From: Rubrivivax sp.
Lineage (GTDB): Bacteria; Pseudomonadota; Gammaproteobacteria; Burkholderiales; Burkholderiaceae_C
Length of the DNA stretch: 64,000 nucleotides
NCBI GenBank assembly: GCA_022842595.1
Contig: JALHPF010000030.1
Coordinates: 1-64,000 of the forward strand
Reading direction: 5' to 3'
Made by a program: the position numbers and the translations under genes. A model generated the notes under the pieces. That model made no database searches. It was not told where the DNA came from and worked only from the letters and a program-made list of their open reading frames with translations. Shown one piece after another: positions 51,590 to 60,794 of the stretch. How positions within the stretch are numbered: position 1 is the stretch's first letter; every line of letters begins with the position of its first letter.

Positions 51590-52972
51590 TCAGGGGCCCC
51601 AGAGCGTGCGGCCGCGGAACAAGCCGCCGCCCGCCGAACGCTCGAACAGATAGCCGGCTTCCTTGCCGTCGAGCGAAAGGGCACCCGAAACATACTGTTC
51701 GGGGTCGCGCACCGTGAACAAGCCGTCGGAGCGGATGGCGCCGCCAGCCAGCAGCTTGCCCTGCACGCCGCTGGCGGAGAACAGATTCAGTGCCGTGGCG
51801 AAGGTGCGGCGTGTGAAGTCGATGGTGAGATTGCTGGCGCTGATGCCGGCGGTCTGGACATCGCCACCGACTTCGTAAGAGGCACTGGCGCGGTTGAGGG
51901 TCATCTCGACCGTGCCTTGCAGGCTGTCGGAGAACAACTGGCCCGGAACAGTCTGGTCCTCGCGGAACAGCCCCATCTGACTGTCGCCCACCGTGACATG
52001 GCGCCCCAGCCGTGCCAGCGCAAAAGGAACACTCAGCTTCTCGTTGGGCTCGGCAATGATGGCCCAGCGGCCCCAGATCAGCTGTCCGGCGAGATCAGGC
52101 GGCAGATTGAGGTTGGCGGGAACCTGCACGGTCGCCAGCGTCAGCAGTTCAGCGGCGGCCTGGTCGTTGCCGCGCTGTGCTTCCAGGCCCGTGGGTTCGG
52201 CAGCGGCCAGGCTCAGCGCACGCGCCTCGTTCAGCGTCTGGGCAGGATCATCGCTGCCGCGCGCCCGGCGGCTGCCGGCATCGGCCACCGAAAGGTCGAC
52301 CGCCGGCACCAGCCGGGTGCTCTGGTCGCTGGCACGGACCTCGGCCATGAGCCGGCCCATGTCGGCGGACAGTTCCTGGGCACCAGCACAGGGGCCCAGG
52401 CCGCTGGCGGAGCAGTCGCCGCCCAGTGCACCCACGGCGATCGCCCCGTCGGACACCGTGGCCCGGACGCCCAGCGCGTCGGTCTGGACGATGAAGTCGG
52501 TGCCGCGCACACCGATCGCGGCAATCGGGGTGTTCAGGCGGAAACGCGACTTGTCGGCATCCGTGGCCGCGCCGGAAATAGACCGGCTGGTGCCCTTCTC
52601 GACACGCAGGCGCACTTCGTTGAGCTCAGGGCGGCGCGGATCGAAGTGGTAGGCCTGCACTTCCAGACTGCTCTGCGGCCGCACGCTGACGGCAGCGTTG
52701 TCGACGAAACGCATGTGCACATGGCCATTGGCCGAGGTCTCGATGCGGTCGCCCACACGCACCTGGGCGCCGCGCTGCAAAGTCTGCTGGCTGCCGTCGG
52801 ACCGCACCACCCAGGCCTCGCCGATGAGCAGGCTGACGCTGCCGACACTTTCGGCATCGCTGGCGCTCGCCAGGGGTGCCACGCCACACGACAAGGCGAA
52901 GCTCAGGGCGGAGAGCACCTGCCAGCTCGCGCCGCGGCGCTGCTGGGGAAACAAAGCGGACGTCGACTTCAT
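51590..52972 (-). CDS. FecR-domain periplasmic protein
   Basis: A 460-residue exported protein with a signal peptide ending near ASA (about residue 37). A FecR domain lies at about 60-180 (RGAQVRVGDRIETSANGHVHMRFVDNAAVSVRPQSSLEVQAY ... TPIAAIGVRGTDFIV). The C-terminal half is beta-rich and unassigned. FecR-CHASE2 cyclase pairs occur in many proteobacteria. A strong AGGAGG precedes the ATG. It starts divergently from the Crp-family gene. Confidence 0.85.
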   Translation of the reverse strand: MKSTSALFPQQRRGASWQVLSALSFALSCGVAPLASASDAESVGSVSLLIGEAWVVRSDGSQQTLQRGAQVRVGDRIETSANGHVHMRFVDNAAVSVRPQSSLEVQAYHFDPRRPELNEVRLRVEKGTSRSISGAATDADKSRFRLNTPIAAIGVRGTDFIVQTDALGVRATVSDGAIAVGALGGDCSASGLGPCAGAQELSADMGRLMAEVRASDQSTRLVPAVDLSVADAGSRRARGSDDPAQTLNEARALSLAAAEPTGLEAQRGNDQAAAELLTLATVQVPANLNLPPDLAGQLIWGRWAIIAEPNEKLSVPFALARLGRHVTVGDSQMGLFREDQTVPGQLFSDSLQGTVEMTLNRASASYEVGGDVQTAGISASNLTIDFTRRTFATALNLFSASGVQGKLLAGGAIRSDGLFTVRDPEQYVSGALSLDGKEAGYLFERSAGGGLFRGRTLWGP

Positions 52973-53074
52973 GGAAGCCTCCTACAGATCAAGAACAAGC
53001 AGGCAGCAAGGCCTGCCCGGGAGCGGACAGCCTCACCCTCACAATACATCTTGCCCTGGAAGTGCGCAGCGCCG

Positions 53075-53090
53075 TGTGTCTTGCATCACA
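53075..53090. promoter_or_regulatory. CRP-like site between fecR-type gene and crp-type gene
   Basis: TGTGTCTTGCATCACA matches the CRP consensus in 9 of 10 fixed bases and lies in the 156-bp divergent spacer, 39 bp before the Crp-family start codon. It would allow autoregulation and control of the FecR-cyclase operon. Confidence 0.5.
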
Positions 53091-53128
53091 GGCACGCGGC
53101 TTTGTCCAAGGCACAGTCGGCACCGTCC

Positions 53129-53824
53129 ATGACCATTCTGATCCCGATCCTGCAGGGTCTTCGCCTATTTGACCAGCTGCCCATCGAAAAGCTCGCGCAA
53201 TTGGCAACCGCCATGAACGAGCGCCGCGTCGACCGGCGCGAAGTCATCATCAAGCGCGGCGAGTCCGACGCCGGATTGGGCTTTCTGATCGAAGGCCGCC
53301 TGCAATCGGTCAATTTCACGCTGGATGGCAAAGAAGTAGGCGCTGACTTCATCGAAAACGGCGACTTTTTCGGCGAACTGTCGGTCATCGACGGCCGGCC
53401 GGCACCTGAATACATCATCGCGGTGGCGCCCTCACGGGTGGCGTTCCTGGACAAGGAACGCGCCCGCGACATCATGTTCTCGACCCCGCGCGGCGCCGAG
53501 GCCGTCGCCACCCGCTTGGCCGAGCGCATGCGCCGTGCCGCCAGCCATCGGGCGATGCTCGCCCTGCCCAGTTCGTTCCAGCGGGTCTGTGCGCAGCTGG
53601 CCCTGCTGGCGCAGCCCACGGCCGAAGGTGAGGTGAGCATCATCACGCCGCCGACGCACCAGGAAATCGCGATCATGGTCAACACCAGCCGCGAGACGGT
53701 GACGCGGACGCTGCAGTTCCTGCAGGGCATGAAGGTCATCACCCGATCGGGCAACCTGCTCGTCGTGCTCCTGCCCGAGACCCTGCAGCAGGCCGCGGAC
53801 GGCAAGGTCGCGCCGACGAAGTAA
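53129..53824 (+). CDS. Crp/Fnr-family transcription regulator
   Basis: A 231-residue protein with an N-terminal cyclic-nucleotide-binding beta-barrel (about 8-120), a long dimer helix (about 122-150) and a winged HTH (about 165-220). The recognition helix NTSRETVTR (185-193) matches E. coli CRP residues contacting TGTGA. In the nucleotide pocket, the Gly-Glu is kept (GEL 82-84) but the phosphate-binding Arg-Ser position reads APEY (92-95), so canonical cAMP binding is doubtful. No FNR-type cysteines. Divergent from the FecR-cyclase operon. Confidence 0.9.
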   Translation: MTILIPILQGLRLFDQLPIEKLAQLATAMNERRVDRREVIIKRGESDAGLGFLIEGRLQSVNFTLDGKEVGADFIENGDFFGELSVIDGRPAPEYIIAVAPSRVAFLDKERARDIMFSTPRGAEAVATRLAERMRRAASHRAMLALPSSFQRVCAQLALLAQPTAEGEVSIITPPTHQEIAIMVNTSRETVTRTLQFLQGMKVITRSGNLLVVLLPETLQQAADGKVAPTK

Positions 53825-53851
53825 GCCGGCGCCGCCCGCGCGCCTGCGGTT

Positions 53852-54964
53852 TCAGCGCGGCTGGCTGGGGAAAACGAGCCAGCGAGGTCCGCGAAACCTC
53901 ACGATGCGCCAATACAAAGCCAGATAGCTGCAGGCGAACAGAACGACCCCGGCCAGCAGCCAGCCCGAGCTGTCCCAGAACGCGACGGCCGGCAGCACCG
54001 ACATGACCGATAGCAGCCAGAGAAACGGCGAGGTCATGGAATTGCGCAAGGTGCGCTCGTCGGCGTCGAGGTTGGCGAAGTCGCTGCGCATGAACCGGCG
54101 GAAGATCAGGCTGTGCAGATGGGCAGCGTCGGGCTGTCCGATCGGCCGCCCCTTCAGGACCTTGCGGCGGTACATGCTGAACACCGTCTCGAAGATCGGG
54201 TAGATCACCAGCATCAGCGGGAACAGCGGCGACACGCTTGGGTTGCGCGCCAGCAGCAGCAAGGCCAGTTCGGCCAGGTAGAAGCCCAGGAAGTAGGCGC
54301 CGCCGTCGCCCAGGAAGACCAGGCCGCGCGGGAAGTTCCAGAACAGGAAGCCGAGCACCGCCCCGACACCGGCCACCGCCAGGGACAGCACGAGCGGGTC
54401 GCCGACCCGCCACGCCACCGCAGCCAGGCCCAGCAGCATGATGGCTACGCAGGTCGAGGCCAGGCCGTTGAACCCGTCGATGAGATTGATCGAGTTGGCC
54501 ACACCCGCGACCGCAAACACGGTGAGAACGGCAGCGAAGGGCGCGTAAACGATCAGTGCGTCCAACCCGGGCAGGTCGGTGCGGGTGATGCCGTTGCCCA
54601 GGACGAAGATCGCCAGGCCGGCCGAAAGCGCGGTGAAGAACAGGCGCTGCGCCGGGCTGACCTGCTTGGTCACGTCTTCGGCCAGTCCAGCCAGGAACGC
54701 CGGCAGGCCACAGGCCAGCAGCAGCAGCGCCGGCGTGCCCAGCCCCTTGGGGCTTTGCAGCCAGAGCGCGCCAGCAGCCAGCCACAGCCCCGCCGCGATG
54801 CCCAGCCCGCCAATGCGCGGCACGGCTCGCTCGTGAAACTTCTGCGGCCCCGAGAAGTCGGTGTCCGAGACGCGCCCGGGCTCGCTGCCGCCCATCCGCA
54901 CGACCCAGGCCGTGACGACCAGGGACGCCAGCAGCGCCAGCAGCCATGTGACAAGCAGTTCCAT
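53852..54964 (-). CDS. Undecaprenyl-phosphate sugar-1-phosphate transferase (WecA/WbpL family)
   Basis: A 370-residue polytopic membrane enzyme that starts glycan synthesis by moving a sugar-1-phosphate onto undecaprenyl phosphate. About eleven helices; RIGGLGIAAG (50-59), LAEDVTKQVSP, NSINLIDGFNGLAS (161-174) and HLHSLIFRR motifs are typical of the WecA/MraY superfamily. A TACAAT box (54974-54979, minus strand) just upstream could give a nearly leaderless transcript. It diverges from the exporter gene. Confidence 0.9.
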   Translation of the reverse strand: MELLVTWLLALLASLVVTAWVVRMGGSEPGRVSDTDFSGPQKFHERAVPRIGGLGIAAGLWLAAGALWLQSPKGLGTPALLLLACGLPAFLAGLAEDVTKQVSPAQRLFFTALSAGLAIFVLGNGITRTDLPGLDALIVYAPFAAVLTVFAVAGVANSINLIDGFNGLASTCVAIMLLGLAAVAWRVGDPLVLSLAVAGVGAVLGFLFWNFPRGLVFLGDGGAYFLGFYLAELALLLLARNPSVSPLFPLMLVIYPIFETVFSMYRRKVLKGRPIGQPDAAHLHSLIFRRFMRSDFANLDADERTLRNSMTSPFLWLLSVMSVLPAVAFWDSSGWLLAGVVLFACSYLALYWRIVRFRGPRWLVFPSQPR

Positions 54965-55074
54965 TTCCGACGGATTGTAGGCACGACACCGCTGTCGCCC
55001 GGGCCGACGCGGACCCTCGCCGGCCGCCAGTACACTGAGCTGCTGCCCATTCGCCAGCCCGCTTCCCCGAACGC

Positions 55075-57045
55075 ATGCCGACTTTCCTTTCCATCCTGCG
55101 CCGCGGCACCGCGCTGCTGACGGCGCTGGTTCTGGGCCTGCCGGTCGCGCACGCCCAGACGTCGACACCCAACGCCCCCGAAGCCAGCGTCAATCCCAGC
55201 GGTCCGGTGCGGCTGAGGCCACCGGTCGCCGCTGCCCCGGCGCCGGCCAACACCCGCAGCACCACCCAGCCCGCGGCACCGGGCTTCTACGCGCCCGGCT
55301 ACGTTCCGCTGCAGCCGGTGATGCCGCTGCCTGCCACGGAGGCACCCCCCGGCGAGTTCGAGCGCTACGTCCAGCGGTTGCAGGACGCCGGTTCCGGAAA
55401 CCAGCGCGTGCGCCGCACTGACGATGAAGCGCAAGCCAGCCAGGACGGCAGCCGCGCCCCGCGCATCCGCCGTTTTGGCGCCGATTTCATGAACCGCGTC
55501 GACGACGCCACAGCCGCCGAAGACAACCCGCTGGTTCCCCCCGACTACCTGATCAAGCCTGGCGACGAGGTCGTCGTCACGCTTTGGGGTTCAGTCGACG
55601 CCGAGGTCCGCGCCGTGGTCGACCGCAGCGGCCGCATCTCGATTCCGCGGGTCGGCCCGATCTTCGTTTCCGGCGTGCGCTACAGCGACCTGGCCGACGC
55701 GATCTCCAAGCGCGTGGCCCAGGTGTTCCGCAACTTCGAACTCAGCGCCTCGCTGGGCCGGCTGCGTGGCCTGCGCGTCTTCGTTACCGGCTATGTGTCG
55801 CGCCCCGGGGCCTACAGCGTCACCAGCCTGTCGACGTTGACCGCGGCACTCACCCAGTCCGGCGGCCCCACGGCCGCGGGCAGCTTCCGCAACGTGACGT
55901 TGCGGCGCGAGGGCAAGGTGCTGGCGGTTTTCGACCTCTACGACTTCCTGCTCAAGGGCGACCGCAGCGCCGACCGCGTTCTGCAGCCCGACGACGTCAT
56001 CCAGGTCGGCCCGGTGGGACCTCAGGTGGCGCTGATCGGCAGCGTCAACCAGCCGGCGATCTTCGAGATCAAGGCCGGCGAGACGGTGAAGGACGTGGTC
56101 GCCATGGCCGGCGGTTTCTCGGCACTGGCCGACCGCAGCCGTCTGACGCTTGAACGCTTGGGCGACCGCAGCGACGTGCGGATCCGCGAGATCGCCTTGC
56201 CCGCCAACGACGCCAGTACATTGACCCACGGCGACGTCATGCGCGCCTTCAGCGCGGTGGATGCCAGCCTGCCCATCCAGCGCCAGAACAAGCGCGTGCG
56301 CATCGACGGCGAGGTCCAGCGCCCGGGTGAATACGTGCTGCCGCCCAACAGCTCGGTCGCGGATGCCATGCGCGCGGCTGGCGGGCTGACGCCAGCGGCA
56401 TTCCTGTTCGGCGCCGAGTTCAGCCGCGAGAGCGTGCGCCTGACCCAGCAGGAGAACTACGAACGCGCGCTGCGCGACCTGGAAACCGAGTTCACGCGCG
56501 CAGCGACGACGCAACGCACCTCGAACGCCGACGAAGCCGCGGCGGCCACGGCCCGCGGCAGCGCATCGGCTCGGCTCATCGAACGGCTGCGGGCCATCAA
56601 GCCGACCGGGCGCGTCGTGCTGCAGATGCAGCCCGGCCAGCCGGAACTGCCCGACCTGGCGCTGGAAGACGGCGACCGCATCTACATCCCGCCGCGCGCC
56701 ACCACGATCGGCGTCTTCGGCAGCGTCTTCAACGGCGGCAGCTACCTGTACAACGAGGGCCGCATGGTCGAAGACTACCTGCGCCTGGCCGGCGGCCCCA
56801 CCCGCGGCGCCGACACCGAGAGCGCGTTCCTGATCCGCGCCAACGGTAGCGTCATCAGCGGCCTGCAGAGCAGCAGCTTCTGGCGCAGCGGCGAGCTCAA
56901 GGGGATCCCGGCGATGCCGGGCGACACGATCTTCGTGCCTGAGGAGATCAACAAGACCACCTTCGTGCAGAACGCCAAGGACTGGACGCAGATCCTCTAC
57001 CAGCTGGGCATCGGCCTGGCGGCGGTCTCCACCTTCAGGAATTGA
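55075..57045 (+). CDS. Polysaccharide export outer-membrane protein (Wza/SLBB family)
   Basis: A 656-residue protein with a signal peptide (ALLTALVLGLPVAHA), a proline/alanine-rich region, a Poly_export domain (about 160-240, YLIKPGDEVVVTLWGSVDAEV) and several SLBB-type repeats (VFVTGYVSRPGAYSV, LIGSVNQPAIFEI, VRIDGEVQRPGEYVL, IGVFGSVFNGGSYLY). It lacks a lipobox cysteine. It forms the outer channel for exopolysaccharide. Longer than Wza, similar to large OtnA-type exporters. Confidence 0.9.
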   Translation: MPTFLSILRRGTALLTALVLGLPVAHAQTSTPNAPEASVNPSGPVRLRPPVAAAPAPANTRSTTQPAAPGFYAPGYVPLQPVMPLPATEAPPGEFERYVQRLQDAGSGNQRVRRTDDEAQASQDGSRAPRIRRFGADFMNRVDDATAAEDNPLVPPDYLIKPGDEVVVTLWGSVDAEVRAVVDRSGRISIPRVGPIFVSGVRYSDLADAISKRVAQVFRNFELSASLGRLRGLRVFVTGYVSRPGAYSVTSLSTLTAALTQSGGPTAAGSFRNVTLRREGKVLAVFDLYDFLLKGDRSADRVLQPDDVIQVGPVGPQVALIGSVNQPAIFEIKAGETVKDVVAMAGGFSALADRSRLTLERLGDRSDVRIREIALPANDASTLTHGDVMRAFSAVDASLPIQRQNKRVRIDGEVQRPGEYVLPPNSSVADAMRAAGGLTPAAFLFGAEFSRESVRLTQQENYERALRDLETEFTRAATTQRTSNADEAAAATARGSASARLIERLRAIKPTGRVVLQMQPGQPELPDLALEDGDRIYIPPRATTIGVFGSVFNGGSYLYNEGRMVEDYLRLAGGPTRGADTESAFLIRANGSVISGLQSSSFWRSGELKGIPAMPGDTIFVPEEINKTTFVQNAKDWTQILYQLGIGLAAVSTFRN

Positions 57046-57046
57046 T

Positions 57047-58198
57047 GTGAGCGAGGTTCAGGAATCAGCGGCCGCCGAGGGCGGCCCGAACTGGGTGGAC
57101 CTGGTGCTGCTGCTGGCCAGGCACCGCTGGCTGCTGCTGCTGGGGCCGGTGCTGGCCGGACTGGCGGCGATCGCAGTCACCTTCGCGATCACCCCCGTGT
57201 TCACGGCCCGCACCACCTTCGTGCCGCCCCAGCCGGCGCAGAGCGCCGCGACCGCCGCGCTGGCTTCGCTCGGCGCCTTGTCGGGCCTGGTGGGCGCCGG
57301 CGGCACGCTGCGCACGCCGGCCGACCAGTACGTGGCGCTGATGCAGAGCGCCACCATCACCGACCGCCTCATCGACGACTTCAAGCTGATGCAGGTGTAC
57401 GGCGAGAAGTACCGCAGCGACGCCCGCGAGGAACTGGCGAAGAACGTCCGCATCGCCATCGGCAAGAAGGACGGCCTGATCAGCGTCGAGGTCGACGACA
57501 CGGACCCGGCTCGCGCTGCGGCCATCGCCAACCGCCATGTCGAGGAACTGCGCAGCCTGTCGTCGCAACTGGCACTGACCGAAGCCCAGCAGCGCCGCGC
57601 CTTCTTCGAAGGCCAGATGCAGCAGACGCGCAAGCTGCTCGAGCAGGCGCAGCAGTCGCTGCAGGCCAGCGGCTTCAACGCCAATGCGCTGCGCGCCGAG
57701 CCGAAGGCCGTGGCCGAGGGCTATGCGCGGCTCAAGGCCGAGGTCAGCGCCGGTGAAGTCAGGCTGCAGATCCTGCGCCGCAGTCTCACCGACGCGGCAC
57801 CCGAGATCTCGCAGCAGCAAGCCGTGCTGGGCTCGCTGCGCGGCGAACTGGCGCGGCTGGAGGCCACCGACAACGCCGCCGGCCAGGGCGACTACGTCGG
57901 CCGCTACCGCGAATTCAAGTACCAGGAGACACTGTTCGAACTGCTCGCACGGCAGTTCGAGCTGGCGCGGCTGGACGAAAGCCGCGAAGGCGCGCTCATC
58001 CAGGTCGTCGACAACGCCACCCCGCCCGAGAAGAAGAGCAAGCCGCGACGGCTGCGCGTGGCGCTGGCCGCTGCCGGTGCCACTCTGCTGCTGCTGCTGG
58101 TGGGCGTGGTCATGCGCCATGCCTGGCACCTGGCGCAGACCGCGCCCGAAACCGCGGCCAGCGCAGCCCGGCTGCGCGCCCTCTGGCGCGGCGCCTGA
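57047..58198 (+). CDS. Polysaccharide chain-length determinant (Wzz family)
   Basis: A 383-residue inner-membrane protein with two terminal helices (about 27-50 and 338-358) flanking a periplasmic coiled coil. It sets chain length during polymerisation or export. No tyrosine-kinase domain. The start is GTG, two bases after the exporter stop. Confidence 0.88.
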   Translation: MSEVQESAAAEGGPNWVDLVLLLARHRWLLLLGPVLAGLAAIAVTFAITPVFTARTTFVPPQPAQSAATAALASLGALSGLVGAGGTLRTPADQYVALMQSATITDRLIDDFKLMQVYGEKYRSDAREELAKNVRIAIGKKDGLISVEVDDTDPARAAAIANRHVEELRSLSSQLALTEAQQRRAFFEGQMQQTRKLLEQAQQSLQASGFNANALRAEPKAVAEGYARLKAEVSAGEVRLQILRRSLTDAAPEISQQQAVLGSLRGELARLEATDNAAGQGDYVGRYREFKYQETLFELLARQFELARLDESREGALIQVVDNATPPEKKSKPRRLRVALAAAGATLLLLLVGVVMRHAWHLAQTAPETAASAARLRALWRGA

Positions 58199-58206
58199 GA
58201 CCTGCC

Positions 58207-59322
58207 ATGCCAGCGTTGGCCCTGCGCAGGGCGGCCGGTCCGGGCGCCGCCATGCTGGGCGTCCTGCTGGTGCTGGCACTGATGGCCGGCCTGCAGGACG
58301 AACTGAATCCCGACTGGCTGGGTTACGCAGCGGTCTACCAGGACGCCGGCGCCTGGCTCGCCGACCAGGGCCGCGACCCGCTTTTCGTGCTGCTGATGGG
58401 CACGATGTCGACGCTGTTCGGGCCAGACGGCTACGAAAGCTTTCGCATCCTCATTGCGGTGTACTTCGCTGTCTTCACCTACCTGCTGCTGCGCAGCCGG
58501 CAGGTGCCAGCCGACGGCCACGCCCACCGCTGGCCACTGCTGCTGCTGGGCTTGCTGCCGTTCGTCGCGCCACGTTTCACGATCCAGATCCGCGAGGGCC
58601 TGGCCTTGACGCTGGTACTGGTCGGGCTGGCCCTGCTGAACCCATCCAGGCCGGCTTCCACGGCGGCCGCCATGCCGCGCACGACGGTCTGGCCGGCGGT
58701 GCTGCTGTTCGGCGCAGGCGCGGCCGTGCATTCCGGCACCGGGGTGCTGCTTCTGGCGCTGCTGGCCGGGCTGGCCGTGCGCCATGTCTGTGCCGGCGCG
58801 GTGCGGCTGGAGCTGTGGCTGCTGCTCAGCCTGGGCCTGCTTGCGGTGGCGGGCAGCGCGGTGCTGTCGACCCTGGGCCTGGGCTCGCCGGCCGGGCGCG
58901 CCCTGGTCGACGAGCTGTACGGCGTGCTCGCCGACGAAGACGCCACGAACTCGGCCGCGAAGTGGGCGTACTGGGGCGCCTACGGGCTGGGTGTGCTGAC
59001 CCTGGCGGCCCGCGTGCGCCAGCTCTACCAGCAAGGCCTGCTGCCCGACGGCCTGCGGCCCGTGCTCGGCATGGTGACACTGGTGATGCTGCCCGCCATC
59101 TATGTCACGGCGCTGCTGTTGCTGGGCGCGGGCCTGCCGGCCATCGTCGTTTCCGGCGCGGCGCGGGTCATGAACATGCTGCTGTCGGTGAGCCTGCTGG
59201 TGCTGGCCCTGCGCGGAGCGCTGAACCTGCGCCTGGGCCTGTTCTGCGTGCTGGTGCTGGTGGACCAGGCGCGCGTGATCGTGGAAGCGGTGCTGGGCGC
59301 TGGCGCGATCGAGGCACTGTGA
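58207..59322 (+). CDS. EpsG/Wzy-like polysaccharide polymerase
   Basis: A 371-residue polytopic membrane protein with about ten helices. NPDWLGYAAVYQDAG near the N-terminus and FTIQIREGLALTLVLVGLAL with AAVHSGTGVLLLALL in the middle match the EpsG family pattern (R-x-x-x-A and H-x-S/T motifs). It probably polymerises repeat units in the periplasm. Coupled to the next gene by GTGA overlap. Confidence 0.75.
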   Translation: MPALALRRAAGPGAAMLGVLLVLALMAGLQDELNPDWLGYAAVYQDAGAWLADQGRDPLFVLLMGTMSTLFGPDGYESFRILIAVYFAVFTYLLLRSRQVPADGHAHRWPLLLLGLLPFVAPRFTIQIREGLALTLVLVGLALLNPSRPASTAAAMPRTTVWPAVLLFGAGAAVHSGTGVLLLALLAGLAVRHVCAGAVRLELWLLLSLGLLAVAGSAVLSTLGLGSPAGRALVDELYGVLADEDATNSAAKWAYWGAYGLGVLTLAARVRQLYQQGLLPDGLRPVLGMVTLVMLPAIYVTALLLLGAGLPAIVVSGAARVMNMLLSVSLLVLALRGALNLRLGLFCVLVLVDQARVIVEAVLGAGAIEAL

Positions 59323-60191
59323 CTCCGAGCCCGGCCACCCCGCAGCCACGGGCCGTGGCCACGCTGATGTGCGTCTACGGGCGCGACGACGCCGCGGCCT
59401 TCACCGCGGCCATGCACTCGGTGCTGGATCAGGACCTGCCGACGGGCCTGCTGTCTCACGTCTACCTCGGTGTCGACGGGCCGCTGCCACCGGCGCTGCA
59501 GGCGGCGGTGGCCGCCGTCGAGCCACGGCTTTTCCTGGTGCACCGCGCGCCGCAGAACCAGGGCCTGGCGCGCATGCTCAATGCGCTCATCGGCCGCCTG
59601 CAGGGCGAGGATTTCGTCTTTCGCATGGATGCCGACGATGTTTCGATGCCCCGGCGCTACCGGCAGCAACTGGCGTATCTGCAGGCGAACCCCGGAATCG
59701 ACATCCTGGGCACGGCCATCACCGAACACGACGAAACCAGCGGCCGCACACGCGTCGTGCGATATGCCGCCGGGCCGGCCGAGGCTCTGGCGCGACTGCA
59801 CTGGCGCGTGCCCGTGGCCCATCCCACCGTCTGCATGCGCGCCCGGGTGCTGGAACTTGCCGGTGGCTACCCGGAAAAGGGCACCAACGAAGACGTCGCG
59901 ATGTGGTTCCGCTGCGCGAGCCTGGGGCTGCATTTCGACAACCTGACCGAGCCGCTGCTGATGTACCGCGTGACGCCCGGCTTCTGGCGCCGCCGCGGGT
60001 TGCGCAAGGCGGGCTCGGAACTGGCCTGCTACGTGCGCGGCATCTACCGGCTGAGGGGGCCGTTCACCCTGGCTTACGCGGTGCCGGTGCTGCGCTTTGG
60101 CCTGAGGCTCATGCCCACGAGCGTGTCGCGCTGGGCGTACAACCTGGCCTGGCGCCGAGGTGGCCCCGACCAGCCCGAGGCCGATGGGTAG
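59319..60191 (+). CDS. Glycosyltransferase family 2
   Basis: A 290-residue GT-A glycosyltransferase. ATLMCVYGRDD is the N-terminal strand, FRMDADDVSMPRRYRQQLAYL carries the DxD metal site, and KGTNEDVAMWFRC the catalytic-base region (ED). Resembles WcaA-type transferases. Starts with GTG overlapping the polymerase stop. Confidence 0.88.
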   Translation: MTPSPATPQPRAVATLMCVYGRDDAAAFTAAMHSVLDQDLPTGLLSHVYLGVDGPLPPALQAAVAAVEPRLFLVHRAPQNQGLARMLNALIGRLQGEDFVFRMDADDVSMPRRYRQQLAYLQANPGIDILGTAITEHDETSGRTRVVRYAAGPAEALARLHWRVPVAHPTVCMRARVLELAGGYPEKGTNEDVAMWFRCASLGLHFDNLTEPLLMYRVTPGFWRRRGLRKAGSELACYVRGIYRLRGPFTLAYAVPVLRFGLRLMPTSVSRWAYNLAWRRGGPDQPEADG

Positions 60192-60284
60192 GCCCGTAGC
60201 GACCTGCATCCCTGAACTGAGCCGCTCCGGTCACGGCGCAACAGGTGCTGCAAGCCGTACTTCGCCGCCCGCCGATCGCGCTGC

Positions 60285-60794
60285 TCAGTGCACCGTGCCG
60301 CTGTCTGCAGTCAGGGCGTCGCCCAGCCTCACGCCGCGGCGGTCGAGCCAGACAAAACGCTCTTCGGGGCTCAGGCCTTCCTGCACCTTCTCATACAGGA
60401 CGATGCGGCCCGTCTGGGCTGCAAACACCTCGCGCGACAGCTGCGCGGCCAGGCCTTCGACGCTGGTGCCCAGCACCATCAGCAGCACGGCATCGCCGCT
60501 GTGCGTGACTTCCACGCGCTTGGGCATGGCACGCTGTGCGATGGACTTCAAGGCCAGCTCGTCGGACAGGTGCGTCCAGGCTGCGACGCCGGCCAGCAGC
60601 CCGTTGCGGCGCGCGCACATCACGCGGCCCTGCTGCAGCGAGCGGTCCAGGTCGGGCAGGCGAAACAGGGGCAGGTCGGCGTACTGCGGCAGCACGGCCA
60701 GGAAATGCACGATGGACCGGAAGTTGTCGCTGGTGTTCTCGGCAATCCCGAACTGGTCGCCAGCAGGCGCGGTGGTGGTTGTGTCAGAGGTCAT
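60285..60794 (-). CDS. HlyC/RtxC-like lysine acyltransferase-fold protein (orphan)
   Basis: A 169-residue protein on the opposite strand to its neighbours. By eye it aligns with HlyC (toxin-activating lysine acyltransferase): SIVHFLAVLPQYADLPLF, then RRNGLLAGVAAWTHLSDELAL (the CSWANLSLENE-like stretch) and THSGDAVLLMVLGT (the SGD...W region). The catalytic His of HlyC falls on a Tyr/Ala segment, so activity is doubtful. HlyC enzymes acylate RTX proteins; the RTX-like protein of this window is 13 kb away. ATG with GGAG Shine-Dalgarno. Assignment is tentative. Confidence 0.5.
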   Translation of the reverse strand: MTSDTTTTAPAGDQFGIAENTSDNFRSIVHFLAVLPQYADLPLFRLPDLDRSLQQGRVMCARRNGLLAGVAAWTHLSDELALKSIAQRAMPKRVEVTHSGDAVLLMVLGTSVEGLAAQLSREVFAAQTGRIVLYEKVQEGLSPEERFVWLDRRGVRLGDALTADSGTVH

